A program made the position numbers and the translations under genes. From Bacteroidaceae bacterium (GTDB taxonomy: Bacteria > Bacteroidota > Bacteroidia > Bacteroidales > Bacteroidaceae): a stretch of DNA of 48,756 bases. Positions within the stretch are counted from its first letter, which is position 1; the number at the start of each line of letters is the position of its first letter. The stretch covers positions 1 through 48,756 of the forward strand of contig JAFZFZ010000018.1 in the NCBI GenBank assembly GCA_017557005.1, read 5' to 3'. The notes under the pieces are model-generated. The model made no database searches. It had not been told where the DNA came from and was given only the letters and a program-made list of their open reading frames with translations. This document shows positions 16,531 through 25,739 of this stretch, in pieces.

Positions 16531-17952
16531 ATGAAGAAGAACATAATTATAGGCCTGGCTGCTGCAGCATTGTTGACCTCATGCATGGGTTCGAGCAATA
16601 CTGCTATGGCTGTGGGCGGTGAGCTGACGGGCTCTCGCTCGGCTGCGTTCAACGAGCCTGCTCCGTTTGGCATGGTGCTCGTACCTCGCGGATCGCTCAA
16701 ATTGGGCGAAGAGGAGACCGACAGCTTGTGGGGATCAAATGCTCCGCACAAGGAGATTTCAGTAGAATCGTTCTGGATGGACGACACAGAGATCACCAAT
16801 GCAGAGTATCGCCAGTTTGTAAACTGGGTGCGCGACTCAATCATACGCGAACGCTTGGCTGACCCTGCCTACGGCGGCGACGAGACCTTCAAGATTGAAG
16901 AGGATGAGTATGGCGAGCCCATCACTCCCTACCTAAACTGGAAGAAGCCCATCCCCTGGCGCAAGGCTACCGAGGACCAGCAAATCGCCATCAATAGCGT
17001 GATGAAGCGTAACCCCTATACTGGTGCTTTGGAACTCGACCCCAGCCAGATGAACTATCGCTACGAGGTGGTGGACTATACACAAGCTGCGCTGCGCAAG
17101 AACCAGCTTGACGCTGCCATGCGTGTGCGCAACACCGATGTGAAGATCAATCCCGATGAAGTGATCATGATATCGAAGGACACAGCCTATATCAATGAGG
17201 ATGGACAGATTGTGCGCGAGACTATCAACCGTCCGCTCTCAGGACCGCACGACTTTGTAAACACCTACATCGTCAACGTATTCCCCGACACTACCTGCTG
17301 GGTGAACGACTTCCCCAATGCCAACAACGAGATGTATATGCAGCTCTACTTCAACCACCCCAACTACAACGACTATCCCGTAGTGGGCGTGAGCTGGGAG
17401 CAGGCCAATGCCTTTTGTGCTTGGCGCACAGATTTCCTCTTGCGCGGACTCGGTCCGCAGGCCAAGTATGTGCAGCGCTACCGCTTGCCGACAGAGGCTG
17501 AGTGGGAATATGCTGCACGTGGCAAGGAGGGCACACTCTTCCCCTGGATGCAAGATGGTACCAAGAGTGATGAGGGTTGTTTCTATGCCAACTTCAAGCC
17601 CGAGCGAGGCAACTATACCAAGGACGGTAGCCTCATCACCACTAAGGTGGGCTCATACTCTGCCAATAGCCATGGTCTGTTTGACATGGCAGGTAACGTA
17701 GCCGAATGGACATCGACCGTTTACACCGAGGCCGGCGTATTGCAGATGAGCGACATGAACCCCGAGCTCTCGTACAACGCTGCCAAGGAGGACCCCTACT
17801 ACATGAAGAAGAAAACCGTGCGCGGTGGTTCATGGAAAGATCCCGAGAAGTTTATCCAATCGGTATCACGCACCTATGAATACCAAAACGAAACCCGCTC
17901 GTATATCGGTTTCCGCTGCGTACGCTCTTATGTAGGAACAGCAAGAAGATAA
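16531..17952 (+). CDS. gldK: Type IX secretion lipoprotein GldK/PorK
   Basis: The 473-residue protein starts MKKNIIIGLAAAALLTSC with a lipobox at Cys18. It contains a formylglycine-generating-enzyme-like (SUMF1) fold: FWMDDTEITNAEYRQF, VVGVSWEQANAFCAW, YRLPTEAEWEYAARG, LFDMAGNVAEW, VRGGSWKD and IGFRCVRSY. In T9SS the protein is not an enzyme; with GldN it forms the periplasmic ring under the outer membrane. The insertion between about 120 and 260, seen in GldK but not in ordinary SUMF1 proteins, supports the assignment. It is followed by gldL after 55 bp. Confidence 0.96.
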   Translation: MKKNIIIGLAAAALLTSCMGSSNTAMAVGGELTGSRSAAFNEPAPFGMVLVPRGSLKLGEEETDSLWGSNAPHKEISVESFWMDDTEITNAEYRQFVNWVRDSIIRERLADPAYGGDETFKIEEDEYGEPITPYLNWKKPIPWRKATEDQQIAINSVMKRNPYTGALELDPSQMNYRYEVVDYTQAALRKNQLDAAMRVRNTDVKINPDEVIMISKDTAYINEDGQIVRETINRPLSGPHDFVNTYIVNVFPDTTCWVNDFPNANNEMYMQLYFNHPNYNDYPVVGVSWEQANAFCAWRTDFLLRGLGPQAKYVQRYRLPTEAEWEYAARGKEGTLFPWMQDGTKSDEGCFYANFKPERGNYTKDGSLITTKVGSYSANSHGLFDMAGNVAEWTSTVYTEAGVLQMSDMNPELSYNAAKEDPYYMKKKTVRGGSWKDPEKFIQSVSRTYEYQNETRSYIGFRCVRSYVGTARR

Positions 17953-18007
17953 AGTCTCCCCCGAGCCTTAAGACATCACGAATAAAACAAATCATAAATC
18001 ATTCTAT

Positions 18008-18826
18008 ATGAAACAGAATACAAGTGCAATCAGCCGCTTTCAAGACTTCTTGGAAACGGAGAAGGGACAAACCATATTGAACTACCTCTATAGCTGGGGT
18101 GCTGCTATCGTTATCTTGGGTGCTCTCTTTAAGCTCACCCATATCGAGGGAGCCGACCTCATGCTCTTCTTAGGTATGGGTACAGAGGTGCTCACCTTCA
18201 TCGTCAATGGTTTTGAGCGCCAAACGAGCGCCAAGGAATCTGAAGCACCCACTGCAGCCGGAGGCCCCGTCATCATTGGTGGTGCTCCCGTAGCCACTGG
18301 CACCATGGCAAGTGCACCTGTAGCCGACGTAACTCCCGTAGCTACCACTGGCGCTGCTCCCCAGCTCGACACCGAAGCCCTTGCCGCTATGGCCAACATT
18401 GCTGCCGCCAATGCCGCTATCGCAGCTACTGGCGCTGCTGCCATGCCAGCAACAGCCACTGCACCTGTCATCGATGGCAAGGTGGATGTGCCCGAGTTGC
18501 AGCAGGTGACACAGGACTATGTAGACAAGTTGCGTGCCCTCACCGATTCGTTCCAGCACATCGCCGACCAGTCATCGCAGCTTGAGGCGAGCGCCGACGA
18601 GGTAGAACGACTCAGCCGCAACCTCACCACGATCAACACCATCTACGAGATGCACCTCAAGAGCCTCGGTTCACAGATTGGCAACATCGACCAGGTGAAT
18701 GACCAGACACGCCGCATGGCTGAACAGATAGAGGAACTCAACCGCGTATACGACCGCATGTTGCAGTCGATGACCGTAAACATGAACATTGGCCGCACCG
18801 CCAACGAACAGAATAAGCAAGCCTAA
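18008..18826 (+). CDS. gldL: Type IX secretion motor protein GldL/PorL
   Basis: The 272-residue protein has two membrane helices near the N-terminus (about 24-42 and 49-68). The second contains an acidic residue, Glu60, in LGMGTEVLTF, which fits the proton pathway of the GldL-GldM motor. After NGFERQ comes a low-complexity Ala/Thr/Pro/Gly segment (about 77-160), then a cytoplasmic coiled-coil tail (170-265). GldL forms a ring around the GldM helices in the inner membrane and uses the proton gradient to drive secretion. The gldM ATG follows 14 bp after the stop. Confidence 0.96.
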   Translation: MKQNTSAISRFQDFLETEKGQTILNYLYSWGAAIVILGALFKLTHIEGADLMLFLGMGTEVLTFIVNGFERQTSAKESEAPTAAGGPVIIGGAPVATGTMASAPVADVTPVATTGAAPQLDTEALAAMANIAAANAAIAATGAAAMPATATAPVIDGKVDVPELQQVTQDYVDKLRALTDSFQHIADQSSQLEASADEVERLSRNLTTINTIYEMHLKSLGSQIGNIDQVNDQTRRMAEQIEELNRVYDRMLQSMTVNMNIGRTANEQNKQA

Positions 18827-18840
18827 CACACTGATTGACT

Positions 18841-20412
18841 ATGGCAGGAAAGAAAAAGCTGACACCACGTCAGCGAATGATCAACTTGATGTACATCGTG
18901 CTGATGGCGATGCTTGCCCTCAACGTATCATCCGATGTGCTCAACGGCTTCACCATCGTCGACTTGGGTCTCACACGCAGTGCCGACAATGCTACCAAGC
19001 AGAACTCAGCCATCTTCCAGGACTTTGAAGCGCAGATGCTCAAGAACCCGGAGAAGGTGGGCGAATGGTATGCCAAGGCCAAGCGCGTGAAGGAACTCTC
19101 TGACTCGGCCTGCAACTACGCCGAAGAGCTGAAGGTGCGCATGGTACAAGAAGCCGATGGCAAGAATGCCGACGTACGCAACATCAAGAACAAGGAGGAC
19201 CTCGAGGCAGCTAATTTCATCATGCTCTCACCCGTCACTGGAGAGGGACAAAAACTCTACGACCTCATCAACGACTATCGCGACCAAGTGGTAGCCATGA
19301 TTTCTGACACGGTACAGCAGCGTATCATCAGTGATAACTTTGACACCTCGGTGCCCCAAAGCGAAATGGTATCAGGCAAGAACTGGCAGCAATACAACTT
19401 CGAGAACATGCCCGTGGCTGCTGCCGTGACCCTGCTCACCAAATTTCAGAACGACGTGCGCTATGCAGAAGGTGAGATACTGCATGACCTCATCGTCAAC
19501 ATCGACGCTACCGACGTACGTGTAAATGAACTGAGCGCATACGTTATCCCCACATCGCAGAACGTAGTGCGTGGCAACCGCTTCGGTGCTCGCATCATCA
19601 TGGCTGCTGTGGATACCACCCAACGCCCCAACATCTACATCAACGACAAACTGGTAGAAACGGAGAACGGATGGTACGAGGTGCCCTGCAACAGCACCGG
19701 CGACTTCACCCTCAATGGTTACCTGGAACTCTCCGATGGCTCGGGCGAAACTGTACGCCGCGAGTTCTCACAGAAGTATACCGTAGTAGATCCCATCGCC
19801 ACCGTATCGGCATCAATGATGAATGTACTCTATGCCGGCTACGATAACCCCATCGCCATCTCTGTGCCCGGTGTACCCAACAACAAGGTATCGGCCCGCA
19901 TCGCCAATGGCAATGGAACCCTACGCCCCGCAGCAGGCGGTTTCATCGCTCACCCCGCTAAGGTTGGTAGCGATGTGGTGATTGCCGTAAGCGCCGAGCA
20001 GGATGGTCGCCAGATGAGCATGGGCGAATATACCTTCCGTGTGCGCCAATTGCCCGACCCCACCCCCTTCATCGAATACACCGACGACAAGGGCGTGACC
20101 CAACGCTACCGTGGTGGTGGCACCAAGCTGAGCAAGCAGGCTCTGATGAGCGCCGATGGCATCATTGCAGCGATTGATGATGGACTACTCAACATCGGTT
20201 TCCGTGTCATCAGCTTCGAGACCGTCACCTTCGACAACATGGGTAATGCCATGCCCGAGATATCAAACGGTGCCCAATTCTCAGAGCGTCAGAAGAACAC
20301 CTTCCGTCGCCTCACCCGTGGAAAGCGCTTCTACATCTCCAGCGTGAAAGCTGTGGGTCCCGATGGCATCGAGCGTCAGTTGCCCTCAACATTGGAAGTA
20401 ATCATCAATTGA
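18841..20412 (+). CDS. gldM: Type IX secretion protein GldM/PorM
   Basis: The 523-residue protein opens MAGKKKLTPRQRMINLMYIV, a short basic cytoplasmic tail followed by one membrane helix (about 15-32, containing MLALNVSSDVL). The large periplasmic part reaches toward the GldK/N ring through stacked beta domains. The ATG at 18841 is preferred over an in-frame TTG at 18835. Typical GldM segments are visible: FENMPVAAAVTLLTKFQNDVR, VVRGNRFGARIIMAA, and SAMLS-type strands such as VSASMMNVLYAGYDNPI. Its helix sits inside the GldL ring and passes motion to the outer ring. gldN follows after 123 bp of AT-rich repeats. Confidence 0.96.
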   Translation: MAGKKKLTPRQRMINLMYIVLMAMLALNVSSDVLNGFTIVDLGLTRSADNATKQNSAIFQDFEAQMLKNPEKVGEWYAKAKRVKELSDSACNYAEELKVRMVQEADGKNADVRNIKNKEDLEAANFIMLSPVTGEGQKLYDLINDYRDQVVAMISDTVQQRIISDNFDTSVPQSEMVSGKNWQQYNFENMPVAAAVTLLTKFQNDVRYAEGEILHDLIVNIDATDVRVNELSAYVIPTSQNVVRGNRFGARIIMAAVDTTQRPNIYINDKLVETENGWYEVPCNSTGDFTLNGYLELSDGSGETVRREFSQKYTVVDPIATVSASMMNVLYAGYDNPIAISVPGVPNNKVSARIANGNGTLRPAAGGFIAHPAKVGSDVVIAVSAEQDGRQMSMGEYTFRVRQLPDPTPFIEYTDDKGVTQRYRGGGTKLSKQALMSADGIIAAIDDGLLNIGFRVISFETVTFDNMGNAMPEISNGAQFSERQKNTFRRLTRGKRFYISSVKAVGPDGIERQLPSTLEVIIN

Positions 20413-20535
20413 TTTACGATTTGACAATTTACGATTTACTATTTAATAGTCATCCATTGCTAGGGGAATTATGAGAATCGCTAAATCGTAAATAAATTGT
20501 AAATAGTAAATTTGTAAATAGTAAATAAAATAGAT
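20413..20535 (+). repeat. AT-rich inverted and direct repeats between gldM and gldN
   Basis: This spacer is much longer than others in the operon. It contains TTTACGATTTGACAATTTACG-like direct repeats (given in short form). The word TTTACTATTTA at 20435-20445 has complementary copies TAAATAGTAAA at 20500-20510 and 20515-20525, able to form alternative hairpins. It could weaken read-through or act as an RNA-processing site between the motor genes and gldN. Confidence 0.6.
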
Positions 20536-21642
20536 ATGAAACTCAAATCACTCATAGCAATAGCAGCCTTAGCGCTTTGCGCTCAAGGTGTAATGGCACA
20601 GCCCAAGTCGCGCATCCAAGCCCAAGCAGATGCTGATAAGAAAGCTGAGACCTCACTGAGCGAGCGCGCAAAGGCACAGTATACCGCCCAGATGCCCGCA
20701 CCCACCGATGTAGTATGGAAGCGCGACATCTACCGCACCCTCGACCTCACAAAGGAGAAAAACGCAGCTCTCTACTACCCTGTAGAGCCATTGGGCGATC
20801 GCGTGAATCTCTTCACCCTCATCATCCGCCTCGTAGCCGATGGCAAGGTGCCTGCTTATGAATACCGTTCGGATGGTAATGAGCTCTTCACCGAGGACAA
20901 CAAGTACAAGGTGACCGATATGCTTGATAAGTTCTACATCTACTACGAAGACAAGGGAGGCAAGCTCACCATTGCCGATAGCGACATCCCCTCAGGAGAG
21001 GTGCTCAGCTACTTCATCAAGGAGAGTTCGTTCTATGACCAGCGTACAGCCACCTATGCCACACGCGTCACCGCCATCTGCCCCGTGCTACACCGCAGCG
21101 GCGACTTCGGCAGCGATGTCACCAAGTACCCCATGTTCTGGCTCAACTACGATGAGGTGAGCCCCTACTTCGGCATGACACCTCTTATGACCAGCAGTTA
21201 CAATAATGTATCGAACATGAGCATCGACGACTACTTCGTGCGCAGCCTCTACGAAGGAGATATCTATAAGACTGCTAACCTGCAGAACAAGCTCCTCGCT
21301 CAATACTGTCCCAACGATACAGCCATGAAGGCCGAGCAGCAACGCATCGAGCAAGAACTCGTCACCTTCGAAAACAAACTATGGGGTATTGAGGCTCCCG
21401 ACACTACTGCGGCCAAGAGTCATGAGAAGAACGCTAAGAAGCCAATCGCAGTGCGCCGCACCCCAAGCCGCGCCACCGATGAGAGTGCAGAGAGCAAGCC
21501 CGCTACGCAGGCAGCACCCAAGGCCGAGAAGACTACCGCAGAGAAGAAGAGCACCGTACGCACTTCCCAGCAGAAGTCTACCCCCGCCAACAAAGCTACA
21601 TCGAGCAGTCAAACCCTCTCGGTACGTCGCCAACGTAGATAA
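20536..21642 (+). CDS. gldN: Type IX secretion ring protein GldN/PorN
   Basis: The 368-residue protein has a signal peptide ending GVMAQ. The GldN core follows, with VVWKRDIYRTLDLTKEKNAA and NALYYPVEP-like text, then LFTLIIRLVADGKVPAYEY, VTAICPVLHR and YPMFWLNYDEV. Its last 70 residues are a basic Lys/Ala/Thr-rich low-complexity tail (from AAKSHEKNAKK onward). GldN partners GldK in the periplasmic ring. It is the last T9SS gene of the cluster; sov, porU/V and porX/Y are not in the window. The dus gene begins 9 bp downstream. Confidence 0.95.
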   Translation: MKLKSLIAIAALALCAQGVMAQPKSRIQAQADADKKAETSLSERAKAQYTAQMPAPTDVVWKRDIYRTLDLTKEKNAALYYPVEPLGDRVNLFTLIIRLVADGKVPAYEYRSDGNELFTEDNKYKVTDMLDKFYIYYEDKGGKLTIADSDIPSGEVLSYFIKESSFYDQRTATYATRVTAICPVLHRSGDFGSDVTKYPMFWLNYDEVSPYFGMTPLMTSSYNNVSNMSIDDYFVRSLYEGDIYKTANLQNKLLAQYCPNDTAMKAEQQRIEQELVTFENKLWGIEAPDTTAAKSHEKNAKKPIAVRRTPSRATDESAESKPATQAAPKAEKTTAEKKSTVRTSQQKSTPANKATSSSQTLSVRRQRR

Positions 21643-21651
21643 CACCGAGCT

Positions 21652-22575
21652 ATGCTGCCCATCCATTTCGCCCCACTACAAGGGCACACTGATGATGTGT
21701 ATCGCCGCACTCACCATGCGCTGATAGGCGGCATCGAGCGTTATTACACTCCCTTTGTACGTGTGGAGGCTGGAAGCATACGTTCTAAGGACCGACGCGA
21801 CATTGACCCCAAGAACAATGCGAACACCCCCGTAACCCCGCAGCTCATCTTCAGCAGTTGCAAGGAGTTGGAGTACCTGCTCGGAGAGATGGAGGCATTG
21901 GGATACACCAGCATCGACCTCAACATGGGATGCCCCTTCCCACTACAAGCGCGTCACGGACGTGGCTCGGGACTGCTCGCACACACAGATATCGTAGCTG
22001 AAGTAGCCGCAATCATCAAGGCCCATGCACAGATTACCTTCTCTGTCAAGATGCGCCTCGGATGGGACAACGCCGAGGAGTGGAAACCCGTACTCGAGAT
22101 TCTCAACGACACTCCCCTTGCCCACATCGCCCTGCATCCCCGCACAGGCACGCAGCAATACAAGGGCACCATCGATATGGCCGCCTTTGAGGAGTTTTAC
22201 AATACCTGCCGTCACCCACTCATCTACAATGGCGACCTCACCACTCCGGCACAGATGCACGAGATGGAGGAGCGCTATCCCCACCTGACCGGACTGATGC
22301 TGGGACGAGGACTCCTCGCCCGCCCTACCCTGGCTAAAGAGTACCTCGAAGAACGAGAACTAACACACGAGGAGCACTTGCGTACCCTGCGCACATTGCA
22401 TGGGAAACTAATGGAGCAATATGCACAAATCGTCAAGGGCGATGCTCAGCTGCATAGCAAGATGCGCCCCTTCTGGGAATACACCGAACCCCTCATCGGG
22501 CACAAGCCTTATAAAAAGATCATGAAGGCTGGAAACTTACGAAACTATATGAATGCAATAGAGGAGTTGCGATAA
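21652..22575 (+). CDS. tRNA-dihydrouridine synthase family protein
   Basis: The 307-residue protein has the FMN-dependent Dus TIM-barrel pattern: FAPLQGHTDDVYRRTH at the N-terminus, SIDLNMGCPFPL containing the catalytic Cys, then SVKMRLGWDN, HPRTGTQQYKG, IYNGDL and GLMLGRGLLARP. It would reduce uridine to dihydrouridine in tRNA, probably with NADPH. It is shorter in its C-terminal helical domain than E. coli DusB and closest in layout to DusC-like proteins; subgroup assignment is uncertain. It follows gldN by 9 bp and probably ends the operon, since its final codons form half of a terminator hairpin. Confidence 0.92.
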   Translation: MLPIHFAPLQGHTDDVYRRTHHALIGGIERYYTPFVRVEAGSIRSKDRRDIDPKNNANTPVTPQLIFSSCKELEYLLGEMEALGYTSIDLNMGCPFPLQARHGRGSGLLAHTDIVAEVAAIIKAHAQITFSVKMRLGWDNAEEWKPVLEILNDTPLAHIALHPRTGTQQYKGTIDMAAFEEFYNTCRHPLIYNGDLTTPAQMHEMEERYPHLTGLMLGRGLLARPTLAKEYLEERELTHEEHLRTLRTLHGKLMEQYAQIVKGDAQLHSKMRPFWEYTEPLIGHKPYKKIMKAGNLRNYMNAIEELR

Positions 22576-22589
22576 GCAACTCCTCTATT
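22557..22589 (+). terminator. Terminator hairpin overlapping the end of dus
   Basis: AATAGAGGAGTTGC (22557-22570) and GCAACTCCTCTATT (22576-22589) are perfect 14-base inverted arms around GATAA, which contains the dus stop codon. An AT-rich tract follows. It lies between convergent genes, so it may work in both directions. Confidence 0.8.
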
Positions 22590-22650
22590 ATATAATTGAC
22601 AATTGAAAATTCACAATTGACAATTGACCACGTCAAATATCAACGGTTCC

Positions 22651-22968
22651 TCACGCCTCTCCCTTGAAATCGCTGATGCGAGGCACGTAAGTACCTTTAC
22701 CCTGCTCGGGCAAGCGAATAGGGCCGAAGCTTTGCTCATACTTCTTGAGGTTGTCCTGCAATGCAAGCATCAAGCGCAGCGCATGCTCAGGAGTGAGAAT
22801 AGCGCGTGTCTGCACCTGAGCCTTGGGCATACCGGGAAGCACGCGGATGAGGTCCATGATAAACTCTGACGATGAGTGTGAGATGACAGCCAGGTTGCAA
22901 TAGATGCCCTGTGCTACATCCTCCTTCAGTTCTATCTGAAGTTGGTTTTCGGGTTTCTTTGTATCCAT
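22651..22968 (-). CDS. DUF3467 domain-containing protein
   Basis: The 105-residue protein starts MDTKKPENQLQIEL. A longer in-frame start at 23058 would run back over the ftsZ end and is rejected. Features of the family are visible: a central GIYCNLAVISHSSSEFIMDL, then RVLPGMPKAQVQTRAILTPEH. The family is small and cytoplasmic, of unknown function, and widespread in Bacteroidales. It begins 25 bp after the ftsZ stop, so it is probably the last gene of the division operon. Confidence 0.88.
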   Translation of the reverse strand: MDTKKPENQLQIELKEDVAQGIYCNLAVISHSSSEFIMDLIRVLPGMPKAQVQTRAILTPEHALRLMLALQDNLKKYEQSFGPIRLPEQGKGTYVPRISDFKGEA

Positions 22969-22993
22969 ATCGATTGTTCGTTTAGTTATTCCA

Positions 22994-24265
22994 TCACTTT
23001 CTGTATTCAGCCAGTTTGCCCAAGTCCTGCTTCTGTCGCTGATACGTGGGCGAAGCATCTAATGCATCGATGAGGTCATCGTTGAAGAGATCGTCATGCT
23101 CCATCACGAAGGCATGGATGGTACGCTTGGCAACGAGAGTGTCGTCTCCATAGTAATGAGATATCATATCGGCACTCTTCTGCTCATCCTCTCTACGCGA
23201 AGCCTCCTCCTCGGGACTCACCACCAGCACGGACTCCTCGATATCCTTCTCCACCTTAATGGTCGTATCGCTCATGCCAGGGATGTTGCTTACGCCGAAA
23301 CCTGTGGCGAGAATGGTGATCTTCACCTCCTCCTCGAGCGAATCGTCGGTAGCCAATCCCCAGATTACCTCGATGTCCTTGCTCACAAACTTCTCTGTGA
23401 AGCGGCTGATCTCCTCCATCTCCTCCACCATGAGCGGATGCTTGGTGCTACAATAGATATTGAAGAGGATCTTCTTTGAGTTGTAGATATCGTTATCATT
23501 GAGAAGCGGTGAGTGCAAAGCATTCTCAATGGCCTCTACCAAGCGGCGCTCACCCTTACCTAAGCCATAACTCATGATGGCCACACCACCATCGCGCAGC
23601 ACCTTGCTCACATCGCGGAAGTCAAGGTTGATGATACCCTCGGTGGTGATAATCTCTGAGATACTCTTCACGGCGATGGTAAGCGTCTCATCGACACGCA
23701 AGAAGGCATCAAGCACGTTACTGTTTTGATAGATATCGAAGATGCGCTCGTTGTTGATTACGAGCAGTGCATCCACATGCTTTGAGATGGCATCCACGCC
23801 CTTGAGAGCCTGCACAATCTTGGGGCGCAACTCAAACTTGAAGGGGATGGTCACCACACCTACGGTGAGCACACCTGCCTCCTTGGCTGCACGAGCTACC
23901 ACAGGAGCCGCTCCGGTACCTGTACCACCACCCATACCAGCGGTGATGAACACCATCTCGGTGCTATCCTGGAACTGTGCACGGATGTCCTCGATATTCT
24001 CCTCGGCAGCTCTGCGAGCCACCTCGGGGTCATTACCTGCACCAAGGCCCTTGGTGGTGTTACGACCAATCTGCAACTTCACGGGGATGTTCGACTTGGC
24101 CAACGCCTGATTGTCGGTATTACACAGGACGAATGACACATTCTTAATGCCCGTTTTATACATATTCTTTACGGCATTGCCGCCGCCACCGCCCACACCA
24201 ATGACCTTGATGATATTGGCTTCCTCGGTAGGCAAGTCTAATGGCATAATATCGTTATCGTTCAT
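22994..24265 (-). CDS. ftsZ: Cell division protein FtsZ
   Basis: The 423-residue tubulin-like GTPase carries IKVIGVGGGGGNAVKNM near residue 20 and the GTP-binding signature GGGTGTG at 112-118. Typical segments follow: RPKIVQALKGVD, DALLVINNERI and NLDFRDVSKVL. A linker rich in Glu and Asp begins near 350, and the end is basic (RQKQDLGKLAEYRK) where FtsA/partner binding is expected. FtsZ polymerises at midcell to form the division ring. It follows ftsA by 15 bp. Confidence 0.98.
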   Translation of the reverse strand: MNDNDIMPLDLPTEEANIIKVIGVGGGGGNAVKNMYKTGIKNVSFVLCNTDNQALAKSNIPVKLQIGRNTTKGLGAGNDPEVARRAAEENIEDIRAQFQDSTEMVFITAGMGGGTGTGAAPVVARAAKEAGVLTVGVVTIPFKFELRPKIVQALKGVDAISKHVDALLVINNERIFDIYQNSNVLDAFLRVDETLTIAVKSISEIITTEGIINLDFRDVSKVLRDGGVAIMSYGLGKGERRLVEAIENALHSPLLNDNDIYNSKKILFNIYCSTKHPLMVEEMEEISRFTEKFVSKDIEVIWGLATDDSLEEEVKITILATGFGVSNIPGMSDTTIKVEKDIEESVLVVSPEEEASRREDEQKSADMISHYYGDDTLVAKRTIHAFVMEHDDLFNDDLIDALDASPTYQRQKQDLGKLAEYRK

Positions 24266-24280
24266 ATCGTATCCTGTATT

Positions 24281-25717
24281 TTATTTGTTGTTATCTTCAT
24301 CATTCAAAAAGTCAGCGGCAAACTTCTCCACGTTACCGCTCACCGACTCGCTCACCGACTTTATCTTCTTCACAATTCCAGAGAAGAAACCGTTATTTCT
24401 AGCCTTCTGCGTCTCAGCTTGCAGCTTCGCCTTGCGCTCTTCAGCCTCCTTAATCTTCTGTTGGCGCAGAGCAGCAAGCTCCTCATCGCGCTTAGCCTGT
24501 GCGCTCTCACCATCGTCAGTAAAGAGGTCCATGGTCACGGCACGCTTCTCGTCTTCGGGTGCTATATCCATGGGCATCACACTCTGGCAGCAGCAATCGG
24601 TACCCTCCATGAGCAGACCCACGAGCACACCCTGTGTGCCTTGGTCGGGACGCTCCATCGTATTCCACTCCACCTTGGTCTCGGTCTTATAGGCCAGGCG
24701 AGCCTTGCTCAGTTGTGCCTTCTTGGCTATCGCCTCCTTGAAGCCCTTCAGGTTGATACCACCACCGCAGCACACCACGCCAGCCATCAGTTGCTTCTCG
24801 GTGTAGCCCGATGCCTTTATCTGATGGCATACATTAAGGATGATTTCCTCGAAGCGAGCCTCAATCACCTCCTGTACCTGACTCAGAGCGATGGTACGGT
24901 TATCGTCCAGCGTGATCTCTCCATCACCTTGCGCCAATAGTCCATACTCACATTTGATACGCTCGGCCTCCTGCTCATCCAATTGCAGCGAGCACAGGTC
25001 GCGGGTGATGTTCTGTCCGCCCATAGGAATCACGGTAAGGAAGCGCAAGCAACCGCCCTTGTATATAGACAGTGTTGTCGTGTCGGCGCCAAAATCCACG
25101 AGCACACATCCCTGACGGCGCTCATTCTCGGTGAGCAGCACATTGGCTGCCGCGAGGGGAGGTATAGATGTATCGGCAATGTTTATCTTGGCTATCTCAA
25201 AACTCTTGGCAGTGTTCTGCATTACCGATGTGCGTGCAAGGATGTTAAGGTAGTTACCCTCCACCTGTGTACAGTTTACTCCCACAGGGTTGTTCAGCAG
25301 GTTGTTGCCAATCTTATACTCCTGCGACACCATCAGCAACATGTCGTGACCCGGGTACTGCATCACAGCATTGGTCTCCTCCATGTCGGTCACCACCTCT
25401 TCGGTCACGCGGGTCTCCTCCTCGAAGGAGCGCACCACGGTATTGTGTTCAGAGTGTAGGGTATATCCACCTACACCCACATATACTTGTTCGATCGTCG
25501 CATTACAAAGCTCCGGTTCCAGGCAGTTGATAAGGTTCGACAGGCACTGAGCCGTTTGGTCGATGTTGTACACCACACCACGACGCACAAAGCCCGATGC
25601 CGGTTCGCTGGCGTAAGCCAGCACCTGCAAGCCACCGTCGGGTTGCTTGCGTCCTACGGCACCTGCAATCTTCGACGAACCGAGTTCGATTGCTACGATT
25701 AAGTCATTTGTTATCAT
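24281..25717 (-). CDS. ftsA: Cell division protein FtsA
   Basis: The 478-residue actin-like ATPase starts MITNDLIVAIELGSSKIAGAVG with the phosphate-1 motif. Further motifs are CVLVDFGADTTTLSIYKGG (phosphate-2), GVVCCGGGINLKGF (adenosine motif) and the FtsA-specific 1C domain between. The C-terminus is a long charged stretch (LAALRQQKIKEAEERKAKL) followed by GFFSGIVKKIKSVSESV, which looks like an amphipathic membrane-targeting helix. FtsA tethers FtsZ to the membrane. It lies between ftsQ (22 bp upstream) and ftsZ. Confidence 0.97.
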   Translation of the reverse strand: MITNDLIVAIELGSSKIAGAVGRKQPDGGLQVLAYASEPASGFVRRGVVYNIDQTAQCLSNLINCLEPELCNATIEQVYVGVGGYTLHSEHNTVVRSFEEETRVTEEVVTDMEETNAVMQYPGHDMLLMVSQEYKIGNNLLNNPVGVNCTQVEGNYLNILARTSVMQNTAKSFEIAKINIADTSIPPLAAANVLLTENERRQGCVLVDFGADTTTLSIYKGGCLRFLTVIPMGGQNITRDLCSLQLDEQEAERIKCEYGLLAQGDGEITLDDNRTIALSQVQEVIEARFEEIILNVCHQIKASGYTEKQLMAGVVCCGGGINLKGFKEAIAKKAQLSKARLAYKTETKVEWNTMERPDQGTQGVLVGLLMEGTDCCCQSVMPMDIAPEDEKRAVTMDLFTDDGESAQAKRDEELAALRQQKIKEAEERKAKLQAETQKARNNGFFSGIVKKIKSVSESVSGNVEKFAADFLNDEDNNK

Positions 25718-25739
25718 ATCCTGTATTTGATAAATCTGT

